Assembly (NCBI RefSeq): GCF_002355395.1
Contig: NZ_AP017315.1
Coordinates: 1,426,001-1,490,000 of the forward strand
Source: Microcella alkaliphila
GTDB lineage: Bacteria > Actinomycetota > Actinomycetes > Actinomycetales > Microbacteriaceae
Direction of reading: 5' to 3'
Length of the DNA stretch: 64,000 nucleotides
Numbering within the stretch: position 1 is the stretch's first letter; each line of letters starts with the position of its first letter. Under the pieces are notes generated by a model. That model did not search any database and had not been told where the DNA came from. It saw only the letters and a list, made by a program, of their open reading frames with translations. Both the position numbers and the translations under genes were made by a program. Below, piece by piece: positions 1 through 9,060 of the stretch.

Positions 1-441
1 CTCACGGTACGCGTCGGCGACGGCCGCGGCATCGCCCGCGACGCGGCCGAATCGTTCGACCGCGTGCTCGTGGACGCGCCCTGCACCGGCCTTGGCGCGC
101 TGCGCCGCCGTCCCGAGGCGCGGTGGCGCAAGACGGTGGACGACGTCGCACCCCTCGCCACCCTGCAGACCGAGCTGCTGACCGCGGCCCTCGATGCCAC
201 CGCGCCCGGGGGAGTCGTCGCCTACGTGACCTGCTCGCCGCACCTCGCCGAGACCCGCGACGTCGTCGACGCCGTTCTGGGCGCGCGAGACGACGCGGTC
301 GCCATCGACACCCGGGCGGTTCTCGCCGGCGTCACCCGCACGCCCCTCGACCTCGGCGACCGCGGCACGGCGGTGCAACTGTGGCCGCACCGGCACGCGA
401 GCGACGCGATGTTCATCCAACTGTTCGAACGCCGCCGCTGA
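1..441 (+). CDS. rsmB: 16S rRNA (cytosine-C5) methyltransferase RsmB/Sun family, 3' part
   Basis: The gene is cut by the left window edge; the last 146 residues are visible. RsmB-type enzymes use S-adenosylmethionine to methylate a cytosine of 16S rRNA. Visible residues 24-32 read VDAPCTGLG, the family motif with the first of two conserved cysteines (Cys28). The second lies in the YVTCSPH motif (Cys78). The C-terminus LWPHRHASDAMFIQLFERRR is typical of the family. The stop codon lies 14 bp before rpe, and rpe has its own promoter-like hexamer, so the two may be transcribed separately. Family membership is firm; exact target base is inferred from homology. Confidence 0.9.
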   Translation, partial: LTVRVGDGRGIARDAAESFDRVLVDAPCTGLGALRRRPEARWRKTVDDVAPLATLQTELLTAALDATAPGGVVAYVTCSPHLAETRDVVDAVLGARDDAVAIDTRAVLAGVTRTPLDLGDRGTAVQLWPHRHASDAMFIQLFERRR

Positions 442-442
442 C

Positions 443-448
443 TACGCT
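443..448 (+). promoter_or_regulatory. -10-like hexamer of rpe (leaderless start)
   Basis: TACGCT ends 7 nt before the rpe ATG. With the usual 6-7 nt gap from -10 to the transcription start, the mRNA would begin at or next to the start codon. No Shine-Dalgarno sequence is seen. The same arrangement recurs before seven other genes in this window. Confidence 0.5.
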
Positions 449-455
449 GGGTCGC

Positions 456-1127
456 ATGGCGAGCGCGCGCATCAATCCGAGCATCCTGTCGGCCGACTTC
501 GTCAACATGGAGCGCGATCTCGGCCGCATCGCGACCGCCGACTACGTGCACGTCGACGTCATGGACAACCACTTCGTGCCGAACCTCACGTTCGGCCCGC
601 AGATGGTCGGCCGCGTGCAGGACGTGTCGCCCATTCCGCTGGATGTACACCTGATGATCGCGGACATCGACCGTTGGGCGCCCGGCTACGCCGAACTCGG
701 CGCATTCTCGGTGACGTTCCACGTCGAGGCGGCCCGCGACCCGGTGGCTGTCGCCCGCGCGCTCCGCGAGCGTGGCGCACGCGCCGGCCTCGCGGTGAAG
801 CCCGGCACCCCCATCGAGCCGTATCTCGAGCTGCTGCCCGAGTTCGACCAGGTGCTCGTGATGACGGTGGAACCCGGTTTCGGTGGTCAGTCGTTCATGC
901 CCGAGACGATGCCGAAGCTGCGGGCGCTGCGCGAGGCCCGAGCCCGCCTCGGTGTCGACACATGGCTGCAGGTCGACGGCGGGATCGCCGACGACACCAT
1001 CGCGATCGCCGCGGAGGCCGGTGCCGACACCTTCGTGGCGGGCTCCGCCGTGTACGGGGCCGCTGACCCGGCGGAGGCGATCAGCCGTCTGCGCGAGCGC
1101 GCGCAGTCTGCTTGGATGGAACCATGA
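456..1127 (+). CDS. rpe: Ribulose-phosphate 3-epimerase
   Basis: Interconverts ribulose 5-phosphate and xylulose 5-phosphate in the cytosolic pentose phosphate pathway. The 223-residue product begins MASARINPSILSADF, the standard Rpe N-terminus. HVDVMDNHFVPN carries metal and catalytic residues, followed by DVHLMI, the phosphate-binding VEPGFGGQSF loop and QVDGGI. Length is normal for the (beta/alpha)8 family. ATG 456 is chosen because the N-terminus then matches the family and because TACGCT lies 7 nt upstream. The stop overlaps the next gene (ATGA). It supplies the non-oxidative branch encoded at the other end of the window by tkt and tal. Confidence 0.95.
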   Translation: MASARINPSILSADFVNMERDLGRIATADYVHVDVMDNHFVPNLTFGPQMVGRVQDVSPIPLDVHLMIADIDRWAPGYAELGAFSVTFHVEAARDPVAVARALRERGARAGLAVKPGTPIEPYLELLPEFDQVLVMTVEPGFGGQSFMPETMPKLRALREARARLGVDTWLQVDGGIADDTIAIAAEAGADTFVAGSAVYGAADPAEAISRLRERAQSAWMEP

Positions 1128-1492
1128 GCCAGCTGAGCAAGCCCGAGATCGACTTCTTCGAGGGGCCCGCCCCCACCGAGCTCGTCATCACCGACCTCGT
1201 TGTCGGAGACGGAGCCGAGGCCACCCCCGGCGCGACGGTCGACGTGCACTACGTCGGTGTCGAGTTCGACACCGGCGAAGAGTTCGACGCCTCCTGGAAC
1301 CGCGGCGCGTCGATCAACTTTCCCCTCGGCAGCCTCATCGCCGGGTGGCAGCAGGGCATTCCGGGCATGAAGGTGGGCGGTCGTCGCCAGCTCGTCTGCC
1401 CGCCGCACCTCGCCTACGGCCCCGCCGGCGGCGGCCATCGCCTGTCGGGCAAGACACTCGTCTTCGTGATCGACCTGCTCGGCGTCTCCTGA
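1124..1492 (+). CDS. FKBP-type peptidyl-prolyl cis-trans isomerase
   Basis: A 122-residue single-domain FKBP that catalyses proline cis-trans isomerisation, probably in the cytoplasm as no signal peptide or membrane segment is seen. Motifs in order are [20 protein letters not shown], the INFPLG strand, [19 protein letters not shown] and HLAYGP, followed by LVFVIDLL. These correspond to the active-site strands and the tyrosine loop of the family. ATG 1124 overlaps the rpe stop by 4 bp; an in-frame TTG at 1112 would add four residues but is less likely. The overlap suggests translation coupled to rpe. Confidence 0.92.
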   Translation: MSQLSKPEIDFFEGPAPTELVITDLVVGDGAEATPGATVDVHYVGVEFDTGEEFDASWNRGASINFPLGSLIAGWQQGIPGMKVGGRRQLVCPPHLAYGPAGGGHRLSGKTLVFVIDLLGVS

Positions 1493-1526
1493 CCCCGAGC
1501 GGCGAAAACACGCAGTTCGCGCCCGG

Positions 1527-1532
1527 TACGCT
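1527..1532 (+). promoter_or_regulatory. -10-like hexamer of hisE (leaderless start)
   Basis: TACGCT ends 6 nt before the hisE GTG, so the his-trp transcript could begin at the start codon. No Shine-Dalgarno sequence is seen in this short gap. Confidence 0.5.
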
Positions 1533-1538
1533 GAGCGC

Positions 1539-1802
1539 GTGAAGACGTTCGACCAGCTGTTCGACGAGCTCGCCGAGAAGGCACGCTCGCGCCCCGTGGG
1601 CTCCGGAACCGTGGCCCAGCTCGACGCGGGCGTGCACGCGATCGGCAAGAAGATCGTCGAGGAGGCCGCCGAGGTCTGGATGGCCGCCGAATACGAGAGC
1701 GACGAGGCTGCGGCCGAAGAGATCTCGCAGCTGCTGTACCACCTGCAGGTGCTGATGCTCGCGAAAGGCCTCACGCCCGCCGACGTCTACCGTCACCTGT
1801 AA
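1539..1802 (+). CDS. hisE: Phosphoribosyl-ATP diphosphatase
   Basis: Hydrolyses phosphoribosyl-ATP to phosphoribosyl-AMP, the second step of histidine synthesis. The 87-residue all-helical product shows [15 protein letters not shown], the MazG-like metal-binding helix with the conserved EExxE pattern, followed by [15 protein letters not shown] and the terminal [11 protein letters not shown] typical of HisE. It is a stand-alone protein, not fused to HisI, which is encoded separately four genes on. First gene of the his segment; GTG 1539 is the only start compatible with the family length. Confidence 0.95.
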   Translation: MKTFDQLFDELAEKARSRPVGSGTVAQLDAGVHAIGKKIVEEAAEVWMAAEYESDEAAAEEISQLLYHLQVLMLAKGLTPADVYRHL

Positions 1803-1851
1803 GCCCGCCGACGACGGATGCGCGACGCGCGCACTCGAGGAAGACACCCGC

Positions 1852-2691
1852 ATGCTGAGAATCGCGGTGCCCAACAAGGGATCGCTGTCCGAGACGGCCG
1901 CGCACATGCTCGCGGAGGCCGGCTACACGGGCCGTCGCGACCCGCGCGCCCTGACGAGCGCGGACGCCCGTAACGGGGTCGAGTTCTTCTACCTGCGGCC
2001 CCGCGACATCGCCACCTACGTGGGCTCCGGAGCACTCGACGTCGGCATCACGGGCCGTGATCTGCTGCTCGACTCGGGCTCCGAGGCGCGCGAGATTCAG
2101 GCGCTCGACTTTGGCGGCTCGACGTTCCGCTTCGCCGCCCCGCCGAACACGGTGCGCACGCTGGACGATCTGGGCGGGATGCGCGTCGCGACGAGCTACC
2201 CCGGTCTCGTCGGCGACTTCCTTGCCCGGCACGGCGTCACCGCCGACCTCATCCGCCTCGACGGCGCGGTGGAGTCGGCCGTGCGCCTGGGTGTCGCCGA
2301 CGCGGTCGCCGACGTCGTCTCGACCGGCGCGACACTGCGCGCACAGGGCCTCGAGATCGTTGGCCCCGTCATTCTCGAGTCGACCGCCGTGCTCATCAGC
2401 GCCCAGCCCGATCGCCCGGGGATCGCGACGCTGCAGCGTCGACTGCAGGGCGTGCTTGTCGCGCGGCAGTACGTGCTGATGGACTACGACCTGCCCCGCG
2501 AGCTGCTCGCGCGGGCGCAGGCGATCACGCCGGGCCTCGAGTCGCCGACGGTCAGCCCGCTGGCCGACAGCGGCTGGGTCGCCGTGCGCGCCATGGTTCC
2601 GCGCGCCGACGTCAACCACGTCATGGACGAGCTGTACGACCTTGGCGCCCGCGCAATCCTTGTCGGCTCGATCCACGCCGCCCGCCTCTGA
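1852..2691 (+). CDS. hisG: ATP phosphoribosyltransferase (long form)
   Basis: Catalyses the first committed step of histidine synthesis, joining ATP and PRPP. The 279-residue length and C-terminal segment (from about residue 205) indicate the long form, whose third domain binds histidine for feedback inhibition. N-terminal [13 protein letters not shown], then [14 protein letters not shown] and [10 protein letters not shown] are family motifs; the PRPP-binding loop is [15 protein letters not shown]. The C-terminus [11 protein letters not shown] followed by [17 protein letters not shown] is the regulatory ACT-like domain. The stop shares bases with the hisF ATG (TGATG), implying translational coupling. 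Confidence 0.97.
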   Translation: MLRIAVPNKGSLSETAAHMLAEAGYTGRRDPRALTSADARNGVEFFYLRPRDIATYVGSGALDVGITGRDLLLDSGSEAREIQALDFGGSTFRFAAPPNTVRTLDDLGGMRVATSYPGLVGDFLARHGVTADLIRLDGAVESAVRLGVADAVADVVSTGATLRAQGLEIVGPVILESTAVLISAQPDRPGIATLQRRLQGVLVARQYVLMDYDLPRELLARAQAITPGLESPTVSPLADSGWVAVRAMVPRADVNHVMDELYDLGARAILVGSIHAARL

Positions 2692-3452
2692 TGACCGTCG
2701 CCGTTCGGGTCATCCCCTGCCTCGACGTGGCCGGCGGCCGCGTCGTGAAGGGCGTGAACTTCATGGGCCTGCGCGACGCGGGCGACCCGATCGAGCTCGC
2801 GCGTCGCTACTTTGAGCAGGGCGCTGACGAGATCACCTTCCTCGACGTGACGGCGACGGTCGACCAGCGCGAGACGACCTACGACGTTGTCCGCGCGACG
2901 GCCGAGCAGGTGTTCATTCCCCTTACGGTGGGCGGGGGAGTGCGCTCGACCGAGGACGTCGCACGACTCCTCGGCCACGGCGCCGACAAGATCGGCGTCA
3001 ACAGTGCGGCGATCGCCCGCCCGGCGCTGATCGACGAGATCGCCGACCGCTTCGGCGCCCAAGTGTGCGTGCTGTCGCTCGACGTCACGCGCGACGACGC
3101 GGCCCCGAGCGGCTTCGTCGTGACCACGCACGGTGGGCGCACCCGCACCCAGCTGGACGCGATCGCCTGGGCGGTCGAAGCGATCGAGCGCGGCGCCGGC
3201 GAGCTGCTGGTCAACTCGATTGACGCCGATGGAACGAAAGCTGGCTTCGATCTCGAGCTCATTGCCGCCATGCGCGAGGTGGCGTCGGTGCCAGTGATCG
3301 CCTCCGGGGGCGCGGGCGCGCTCCAGCACTTTGCGCCGGCGGTGGCCGCGGGCGCTGACGCCGTTCTCGCCGCGAGCGTCTTCCACAACGCGGAATTCAC
3401 GATCGGCGAGGTCAAGCAGTCGCTCGCCGACGCGGGGGTGCTGATTCGATGA
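2691..3452 (+). CDS. hisF: Imidazole glycerol phosphate synthase cyclase subunit
   Basis: The TIM-barrel subunit that turns PRFAR and ammonia into imidazole glycerol phosphate and AICAR. The 253-residue product has [20 protein letters not shown] with the catalytic Asp in CLDV, then [31 protein letters not shown] and a second catalytic Asp in [14 protein letters not shown], ending [13 protein letters not shown]. The glutaminase partner hisH and hisA are not in this window. Overlaps hisG at the start and hisI by 4 bp at the end. Confidence 0.97.
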   Translation: MTVAVRVIPCLDVAGGRVVKGVNFMGLRDAGDPIELARRYFEQGADEITFLDVTATVDQRETTYDVVRATAEQVFIPLTVGGGVRSTEDVARLLGHGADKIGVNSAAIARPALIDEIADRFGAQVCVLSLDVTRDDAAPSGFVVTTHGGRTRTQLDAIAWAVEAIERGAGELLVNSIDADGTKAGFDLELIAAMREVASVPVIASGGAGALQHFAPAVAAGADAVLAASVFHNAEFTIGEVKQSLADAGVLIR

Positions 3453-3853
3453 CCACTGAGCCCGCCATCCCTTCGCCCCACGAGGCTGCGCGCCTTTCGG
3501 ACGACGAGGCCGCCGCTGTCGTGGAGCGCGCGCAGTTCGCCTCCGACGGATTGCTGCCCGCGATCATCCAGTCGCACGACGACAACGCCGTTCTGATGCT
3601 CGGCTACATGAACGCCGAAGCCGTGCGCCGCACCCTGACGGAGGGACGCGTCACGTTCTGGAGCCGATCGCGCAGCGAATTCTGGCGTAAGGGCGACACG
3701 AGCGGCAACATTCAGCTGGTGCGCTCGGCGGCACTCGACTGCGACGGCGACACCCTTCTCGTCCGCGTCCACCAGGTGGGCCCGGCCTGCCACACGGGTG
3801 CCCGGCGCTGCTTCGACGTCGACCCCGTCATCACGGAGGGAGCCGAGTCGTGA
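3449..3853 (+). CDS. hisI: Phosphoribosyl-AMP cyclohydrolase
   Basis: Opens the purine ring of phosphoribosyl-AMP in histidine synthesis; a zinc- and magnesium-dependent cytosolic enzyme. The 134-residue product contains [20 protein letters not shown], the [18 protein letters not shown] substrate loop, the Asp/Cys cluster [11 protein letters not shown] and the zinc site [13 protein letters not shown] 30-residue N-terminal extension precedes the core ([12 protein letters not shown]). It overlaps hisF (ATGA) and trpE (GTGA), tying histidine genes to the tryptophan genes in one transcription unit. Confidence 0.96.
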   Translation: MTTEPAIPSPHEAARLSDDEAAAVVERAQFASDGLLPAIIQSHDDNAVLMLGYMNAEAVRRTLTEGRVTFWSRSRSEFWRKGDTSGNIQLVRSAALDCDGDTLLVRVHQVGPACHTGARRCFDVDPVITEGAES

Positions 3854-5391
3854 CCACGACCCTTGCCGACGTCGTGGCGCGCCGTCACGACGCCCGCGTT
3901 GTCCCGGTCATTCGCGAGCTGTTCGCCGACGCCGCGACCCCGGTCGGGCTCTACCGGGCGCTCGCGAATGATCGGCCGGGCACCTTCCTACTCGAGTCGG
4001 CCGAACAGGGCGGCATTTGGTCACGGTACTCGTTCATCGGCGTCGCATCCTTCGGCGTGCTGACCGAGCACGAGGGCGTAACCCGCTGGCTCGACACCGG
4101 CATCGACGCCGAGCGCGCGTTCGGCGGCCCGATCCCCGACGACCCGCTGGAGGCGCTGGATGTCCTTCACGCGCGCTGGCGCACCCCGGCCGACCCCGCG
4201 CATCCGCCGCTGACGGGCGGCCTCGTCGGCTTCATCGGCTGGGATGCGGTGCGCCGCGTCGAACACCTCCCCGACGCGCCCCCCGCCGACTTCGCCGTAC
4301 CGGAGCTCGCCGTCGCCTTCACGAGCGAACTGGTCGTCATGGACCACCGCACGGGGACCGTGCAGATCGTCACCGCGCTGCTGCTCGACGGCGATCCCGA
4401 CGATGCCGAAATCGGGCGGCGATTCGAGGATGCTCAGGGCCGGTTGGATGCGCTCGCGCACGCCCTCACGCGCCCCATTGCCCCCGCCCCCGCGCTGATT
4501 GACACCACGGTGACGCCGCATCCCGAGCACCGCTCGACGCCCGAACAGTTCCTCGGAGCGGTCGCCGCGTCGAAAGCGCACATTCGCGACGGGGACGTCT
4601 TCCAGGTGGTCATCTCGCAGCGTTTCGACCACCCGGTCACCGCCGCACCCCTCGACGTGTACCGGGTGCTGCGAGCCTTGAACCCGTCGCCCTACATGTA
4701 CGTGCTCAGCTTGACGAGCGCCGCCGGCGAGCCGTACGCGATTGTGGGCTCCTCGCCCGAGGCGCTCGTCAAGGTGCAGGATGGGCGCGCGTTCTCGCAC
4801 CCGATCGCCGGGTCGCGCCCGCGCGGGTCTACCCCCGAGCACGATGCCGCGCTCGCCGACGAGCTGCTCGCCGACCGCAAGGAGCAGGCTGAGCACCTCA
4901 TGCTCGTCGATCTCGCGCGCAACGACCTGTCGAAGGTGTGCACGCCCGGCAGTGTCGAGGTCACCGAGTTCATGCAGGTCGAGCGGTTCAGTCACATCAT
5001 GCACCTGGTGTCGAGCGTCGAGGGGGACGTGCGCGAGAGTGCGAGCCCCATCGACGTGCTGCGCGCCACGTTCCCGGCAGGCACGCTGAGCGGCGCCCCG
5101 AAGCCGCGAGCACTGGAAATCATCGACGACCTCGAGCCCGCCCGCCGCGGCGTGTACGGCGGCGTTGTCGGATACTTCTCGTTCTCGGGCGACCTCGACC
5201 TCGCGATTGCGATTCGCACCGCATTTCTCGCCGACGGCGTCGCCCGCGTGCAAGCGGGCGCGGGGCTCGTCGCCGATTCGCAGCCGCAGGCCGAGTTCGA
5301 CGAAACGGTGGCGAAGGCCGCCGCGCCGCTACGGGCGGTCGCCATCGCGAACGCGCTAACGCCGATTACGGGCGACGAGGGAACCCCGTGA
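3850..5391 (+). CDS. trpE: Anthranilate synthase component I
   Basis: Converts chorismate to anthranilate using ammonia from a TrpG subunit, which is not in this window. The 513-residue product has an N-terminal domain with LLESAEQGGIWSRYSFIG (the tryptophan-feedback region), then a chorismate-binding domain from about residue 235: [74 protein letters not shown] and VYGGVVGY. GTG 3850 overlaps the hisI stop. No leader peptide or attenuator is visible, because there is no gap before the gene. Confidence 0.97.
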   Translation: MTTTLADVVARRHDARVVPVIRELFADAATPVGLYRALANDRPGTFLLESAEQGGIWSRYSFIGVASFGVLTEHEGVTRWLDTGIDAERAFGGPIPDDPLEALDVLHARWRTPADPAHPPLTGGLVGFIGWDAVRRVEHLPDAPPADFAVPELAVAFTSELVVMDHRTGTVQIVTALLLDGDPDDAEIGRRFEDAQGRLDALAHALTRPIAPAPALIDTTVTPHPEHRSTPEQFLGAVAASKAHIRDGDVFQVVISQRFDHPVTAAPLDVYRVLRALNPSPYMYVLSLTSAAGEPYAIVGSSPEALVKVQDGRAFSHPIAGSRPRGSTPEHDAALADELLADRKEQAEHLMLVDLARNDLSKVCTPGSVEVTEFMQVERFSHIMHLVSSVEGDVRESASPIDVLRATFPAGTLSGAPKPRALEIIDDLEPARRGVYGGVVGYFSFSGDLDLAIAIRTAFLADGVARVQAGAGLVADSQPQAEFDETVAKAAAPLRAVAIANALTPITGDEGTP

Positions 5392-5963
5392 CGCCCCGCC
5401 GTCTTCGGCTGCTCGCCATCGTCGCGCCGCTCGCCGCGGCGGCCCTTGGCCTGCTGGCGTGGACCCAAGTCTGGGTCGTGCTTGATCTCGGCGGCGGCCT
5501 CACCGTCGACGCCCGCGGCGAGACCGCCGCGAACACGGTTCCCGCCCTCGCCCTCGCGCTGCTCGCGCTCACCGCCGCCCTTGCCCTCGTCGGTCGCACC
5601 CCCCGCATCCTGCTGGGCATCGTGCAGCTCGGACTCGGCGTCGGAATCATCGCCGCATCCGCGGCGGTTCTTGCCGATCCCGTTGGCCGCGGCGGTCCCG
5701 CCGTGACCGGCGTCACCGGCGTCGACGGTGATGCGGGGATCGCCGCGCTCGTCGTCGCCTCCAGTGTGTCTGGGTGGGTCACGCTCGCCCTCGTCGCGGG
5801 AGCCCTGGCGGCGCTCAGCGGCGTGGTGACGGCGGTCACGGCTCACCGGTGGCCCGAGCGCGTGCGTCGCTACGACACACCCGACGGCAGTGGGGCGTCG
5901 CGGGCCGACCGTCTCGGCGACTGGGACGCCCTCAGCGACGGCGATGACCCGACAGCCCGGTAG
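5388..5963 (+). CDS. Trp biosynthesis-associated membrane protein (TIGR02234-like)
   Basis: A 191-residue integral membrane protein of unknown function, recognised by position between trpE and trpC in Actinobacteria and by its architecture. An N-terminal segment (about residues 5-25) is followed by VWVVLDL and a short outside loop. Two more hydrophobic segments (about 45-62 and 66-90) follow, then a loop and a fourth segment (about 120-145). The tail is cytoplasmic and charged, carrying RYDTPDG and DWDALSDGDDPT. GTG 5388 overlaps the trpE stop, so its translation is probably coupled to trpE. A role in tryptophan-linked transport or signalling is only inferred from context. Confidence 0.85.
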   Translation: MTPRRLRLLAIVAPLAAAALGLLAWTQVWVVLDLGGGLTVDARGETAANTVPALALALLALTAALALVGRTPRILLGIVQLGLGVGIIAASAAVLADPVGRGGPAVTGVTGVDGDAGIAALVVASSVSGWVTLALVAGALAALSGVVTAVTAHRWPERVRRYDTPDGSGASRADRLGDWDALSDGDDPTAR

Positions 5964-5999
5964 ACTGTAAGCCCTGCCCGTTCCCGACTCAGGAGACGC

Positions 6000-6230
6000 A
6001 TGAACGCCCAGAACGAACCCGGACACGGACACTCGCCCGCCGCCTGGACGGCCGTCGTCATCATGCTGATCGGCTTCACCGTGGGCACCGTCGCGTTCTT
6101 CTTCGAGCTCGCTCCCATCGTCTGGGCGAGCGCCGTCGTCGTCGTCATCGGCTGGATCGTCGGTGGCGTGATGGCGAAGATGGGGTACGGCGTAAAGGGC
6201 CCGCGCTACGCCCCGAAGGCACACTCCTAA
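6000..6230 (+). CDS. HGxxPAAW family small membrane protein
   Basis: A 76-residue protein with two membrane segments (about residues 16-36 and 40-60). Its N-terminus contains HGHSPAAW, the signature that names the family, which in Actinobacteria sits in the trp cluster. The C-terminus MAKMGYGVKGPRYAPKAHS is cytoplasmic and basic. ATG 6000 is preceded by AGGAG with a 5-nt gap, so unlike its overlapping neighbours it has its own strong ribosome site; a TAGACT hexamer at about 5962 could be an internal promoter. Function unknown. trpC starts on the base after its stop. Confidence 0.85.
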   Translation: MNAQNEPGHGHSPAAWTAVVIMLIGFTVGTVAFFFELAPIVWASAVVVVIGWIVGGVMAKMGYGVKGPRYAPKAHS

Positions 6231-7007
6231 GTGCTGGACGGCCTGACGGCGGGAGCGCTGGAGGACGCCGCGGCCCGCCGCGCCGAGCGTCCGCTCGCGG
6301 CCGTCGAGGCTGCGGCCGCCGCTCAGCCTCCGGCGCGCGACGCCGTGGCCGCGCTTGCGCGCGCCTCGCACGTGAAGTTGATCGCCGAAGTCAAGCGGGC
6401 AAGCCCGTCGCGTGGAGCCCTCGCGAGCATCCCTGACCCCGCGCAGCTTGCTGCGCAGTACGCAGCCGGGGGAGCGCACGCGATCAGCGTGCTGACCGAG
6501 CAGCGGCGCTTTCAGGGGTCGCTCGCCGACCTTGAGGCGGTCCGCGCCGCCGTCGACGCGCCGATCTTGCGCAAAGACTTCATCGCCGACGAGTACCAGA
6601 TCGCCGAGGCGCGCGCGGCGGGGGCCGACCTGGTTCTGCTGATCGTGGCCGCCCTCGACGAAGCCACGCTCCGCCGGCTACACGCGCACATCCTCGAGTG
6701 GGGCATGACCCCGCTCGTCGAAACGCACTCCGCTGACGAGGCACGCCTTGCCGTCGACTTGGGCGCATCCCTCATCGGCGTGAACGCCCGCGACCTCACG
6801 ACGTTCGAGCTCGATCGAGACCTGTTCGGTCGGCTCGCCCCGATCATCCCCGACGACGCGATCCGCATCGCCGAGTCGGCCGTCCTCAGCGTCGCCGACG
6901 TTGAGCACTACCGGCGCGCCGGCGCCGACGTGGTGCTCGTCGGTGAGGCCCTCGTCACTGGCGGCGACCCCGTCGCCACTGCCCGGCAGTTTGTGAGCGT
7001 GTCATGA
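6231..7007 (+). CDS. trpC: Indole-3-glycerol phosphate synthase
   Basis: Closes the indole ring of carboxyphenylaminodeoxyribulose phosphate in tryptophan synthesis. The 258-residue TIM-barrel protein shows [13 protein letters not shown] (catalytic Lys and substrate contacts), [58 protein letters not shown] and the phosphate-binding [13 protein letters not shown] 6231 immediately follows the stop of the preceding gene. TrpF is not fused to it and is absent here, as is common in Actinobacteria, where PriA (HisA) can serve both pathways. Overlaps trpB by 4 bp. Confidence 0.97.
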   Translation: MLDGLTAGALEDAAARRAERPLAAVEAAAAAQPPARDAVAALARASHVKLIAEVKRASPSRGALASIPDPAQLAAQYAAGGAHAISVLTEQRRFQGSLADLEAVRAAVDAPILRKDFIADEYQIAEARAAGADLVLLIVAALDEATLRRLHAHILEWGMTPLVETHSADEARLAVDLGASLIGVNARDLTTFELDRDLFGRLAPIIPDDAIRIAESAVLSVADVEHYRRAGADVVLVGEALVTGGDPVATARQFVSVS

Positions 7008-8218
7008 CCCTGCGCGACGTGGTTGGCCCCTACTTCGGCACCTTCGGGGGCCGTTTCGTGCCCGAATCCCTCATCGCCGCCCTCGACGAACTCGACGCGG
7101 CATACCAGGCGGCCAGAGTTGACCCCGACTTCGCCGCCGAGCTCGCCGAGCTGCACCGCACGTACACGGGCCGGCCGTCGATCATCACCGACGCGCCCCG
7201 CTTCGCCGAGCACGCCGGCGGCGCGCGCATCCTGTTGAAGCGCGAAGACCTGAACCACACGGGCAGCCACAAGATCAACAACGTGCTCGGCCAGGCCCTG
7301 CTCGCAAAGCGCCTCGGCAAGACGCGACTCATCGCCGAGACGGGTGCCGGGCAGCACGGCGTCGCGAGCGCGACCGCCGCCGCCCTGTTCGGCATGGAGT
7401 GCGTCGTGTACATGGGCGCCGTCGACACCGAGCGGCAGGCGTTGAACGTGGCCCGCATGAAGCTCCTCGGTGCTGAGGTGGTGGCCGTGCAGACGGGGTC
7501 GCGCACGTTAAAAGACGCCATCAACGACGCCATGCGCGACTGGGTGGCGAACGTCGACACGACGCACTACCTGCTCGGCACGGTCGCGGGCCCGCACCCG
7601 TTCCCGACCATGGTGCGCGACTTCCACGCCGTCATCGGTACCGAGGCCCGCGAGCAGGTGCGGGAACTCACGGGGCGCCTCCCCGACGCGGTCGCCGCGT
7701 GCGTAGGTGGTGGCAGCAACGCCATGGGCATCTTCCACGCGTTCCTCGACGACGAGTCGGTGCGCCTGGTCGGCCTGGAGGCCGCCGGCGATGGAGTCGA
7801 CACTCCGCACCACGCCGCGACGATCTCGAAGGGCCGGCCCGGAGTGCTGCACGGCGCCCGCAGCCTCATGCTGCAAGACGACGACGGCCAGACGATGGAG
7901 TCCCACTCGATCTCGGCGGGCCTCGACTACCCGGGTGTCGGCCCCGAGCACGCCTGGCTCGCCGACATCGGTCGCGCCGAATACCGCGGCGTCACCGACG
8001 CCGAGGCGATGAGCGCGCTGCGGCTGCTGAGCCGCACCGAGGGCATCATCCCCGCCATCGAGACGGCCCACGCCCTGCACGGCGCGCTCGAACTCGGGAA
8101 GGAACTCGGCCCCGAAGGCATCGTGCTTGTGTCGCTGAGCGGCCGCGGAGACAAAGACATGGAGACGGCGGCGCGCTACTTCCGTCTGCTCGATGGCGAA
8201 ACCGAGGATGCGCGGTGA
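7004..8218 (+). CDS. trpB: Tryptophan synthase beta chain
   Basis: PLP-dependent subunit that condenses indole with serine; works as an alpha2-beta2 complex with TrpA. The 404-residue product has [12 protein letters not shown], the PLP lysine in [21 protein letters not shown], the phosphate-binding [10 protein letters not shown] and [10 protein letters not shown] near the C-terminus. This is the TrpB1 form that pairs with TrpA. Overlaps trpC (ATGA) and trpA (GTGA), so the three are coupled and probably made in fixed ratios. Confidence 0.98.
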   Translation: MTLRDVVGPYFGTFGGRFVPESLIAALDELDAAYQAARVDPDFAAELAELHRTYTGRPSIITDAPRFAEHAGGARILLKREDLNHTGSHKINNVLGQALLAKRLGKTRLIAETGAGQHGVASATAAALFGMECVVYMGAVDTERQALNVARMKLLGAEVVAVQTGSRTLKDAINDAMRDWVANVDTTHYLLGTVAGPHPFPTMVRDFHAVIGTEAREQVRELTGRLPDAVAACVGGGSNAMGIFHAFLDDESVRLVGLEAAGDGVDTPHHAATISKGRPGVLHGARSLMLQDDDGQTMESHSISAGLDYPGVGPEHAWLADIGRAEYRGVTDAEAMSALRLLSRTEGIIPAIETAHALHGALELGKELGPEGIVLVSLSGRGDKDMETAARYFRLLDGETEDAR

Positions 8219-8994
8219 GCGCGGTCGAACAGGCCATCCGTGCGCGCCGCGAGGCCGGATCGGGCGCGCTCGTCGCCTACCTTCCCGTCGGGTTCCCCAC
8301 TCTCGATGACAGCATTGCTGCCGCGATCGCGCTCGTCGAGAACGGCGTCGACATCCTCGAACTGGGCCTTCCCTACAGTGACCCGGTCATGGACGGGCCC
8401 GCCATTCAGAAGGCCACCCAGACCGCACTGCAGAACGGCTTCCGCCTGCGCGACGGCTTCACCGCCGTCGAGAAGGTGCGCGCGGCCGTGGACGCGCCGG
8501 TCCTCGTCATGACCTACTGGAACCCCGTGCTGCAGTACGGCGTCGACCGTTTCGCCGCCGACCTCGCGAGCGCCGGGGGAGCGGGCCTCATCACGCCTGA
8601 CCTGATCCCCGACGAGGCGAGCGACTGGATGGCCGCGTCGGAGGCCCACGACCTCGACCGTGTGTTCCTCGCGGCCCCGTCGTCGTCCGATGCCCGTATG
8701 CGGCAGGCAGTCGAGGCGAGTCGCGGATTCGTTTACGCCGTTTCGACGATGGGCATCACCGGCGCCCGCTCGGACGTTGACGCCGCCGCGCGCGGCGTCG
8801 TTTCCCGGCTGCGCGATGCGGGATGCACGTCCACGTGTGTGGGGCTTGGCATCTCGACTGCCGATCAGGTTCGCGATGTCTTGAGCTACGCCGACGGCGC
8901 GATCGTCGGCTCCCGCCTGGTCGCCGCCCTCAGCGAGGGGGGCGTCACCGAGGCGGCCCGCGTTGCGGCCGACCTCGCCACCGGCACCCGCTAG
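8215..8994 (+). CDS. trpA: Tryptophan synthase alpha chain
   Basis: Cleaves indole-3-glycerol phosphate to indole, which is channelled to TrpB. The 259-residue barrel has the catalytic Glu in [59 protein letters not shown] and the phosphate-binding [10 protein letters not shown] and [12 protein letters not shown] 8215 overlaps the trpB stop. Last gene of the coupled trp segment; 66 bp with a TAGGCT hexamer separate it from lgt. Confidence 0.97.
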   Translation: MSAVEQAIRARREAGSGALVAYLPVGFPTLDDSIAAAIALVENGVDILELGLPYSDPVMDGPAIQKATQTALQNGFRLRDGFTAVEKVRAAVDAPVLVMTYWNPVLQYGVDRFAADLASAGGAGLITPDLIPDEASDWMAASEAHDLDRVFLAAPSSSDARMRQAVEASRGFVYAVSTMGITGARSDVDAAARGVVSRLRDAGCTSTCVGLGISTADQVRDVLSYADGAIVGSRLVAALSEGGVTEAARVAADLATGTR

Positions 8995-9060
8995 CCTCCG
9001 TATCCGGCCGGTCGCCAGTAGGCTGGCACGCGTTCTCACCCTCCCGAAAGGCCCGCATCC

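Noticed and set aside
3850..3853. A trp attenuator before trpE
   Set aside because: trpE overlaps hisI by 4 bp, leaving no leader in which a leader peptide and terminator could fit.
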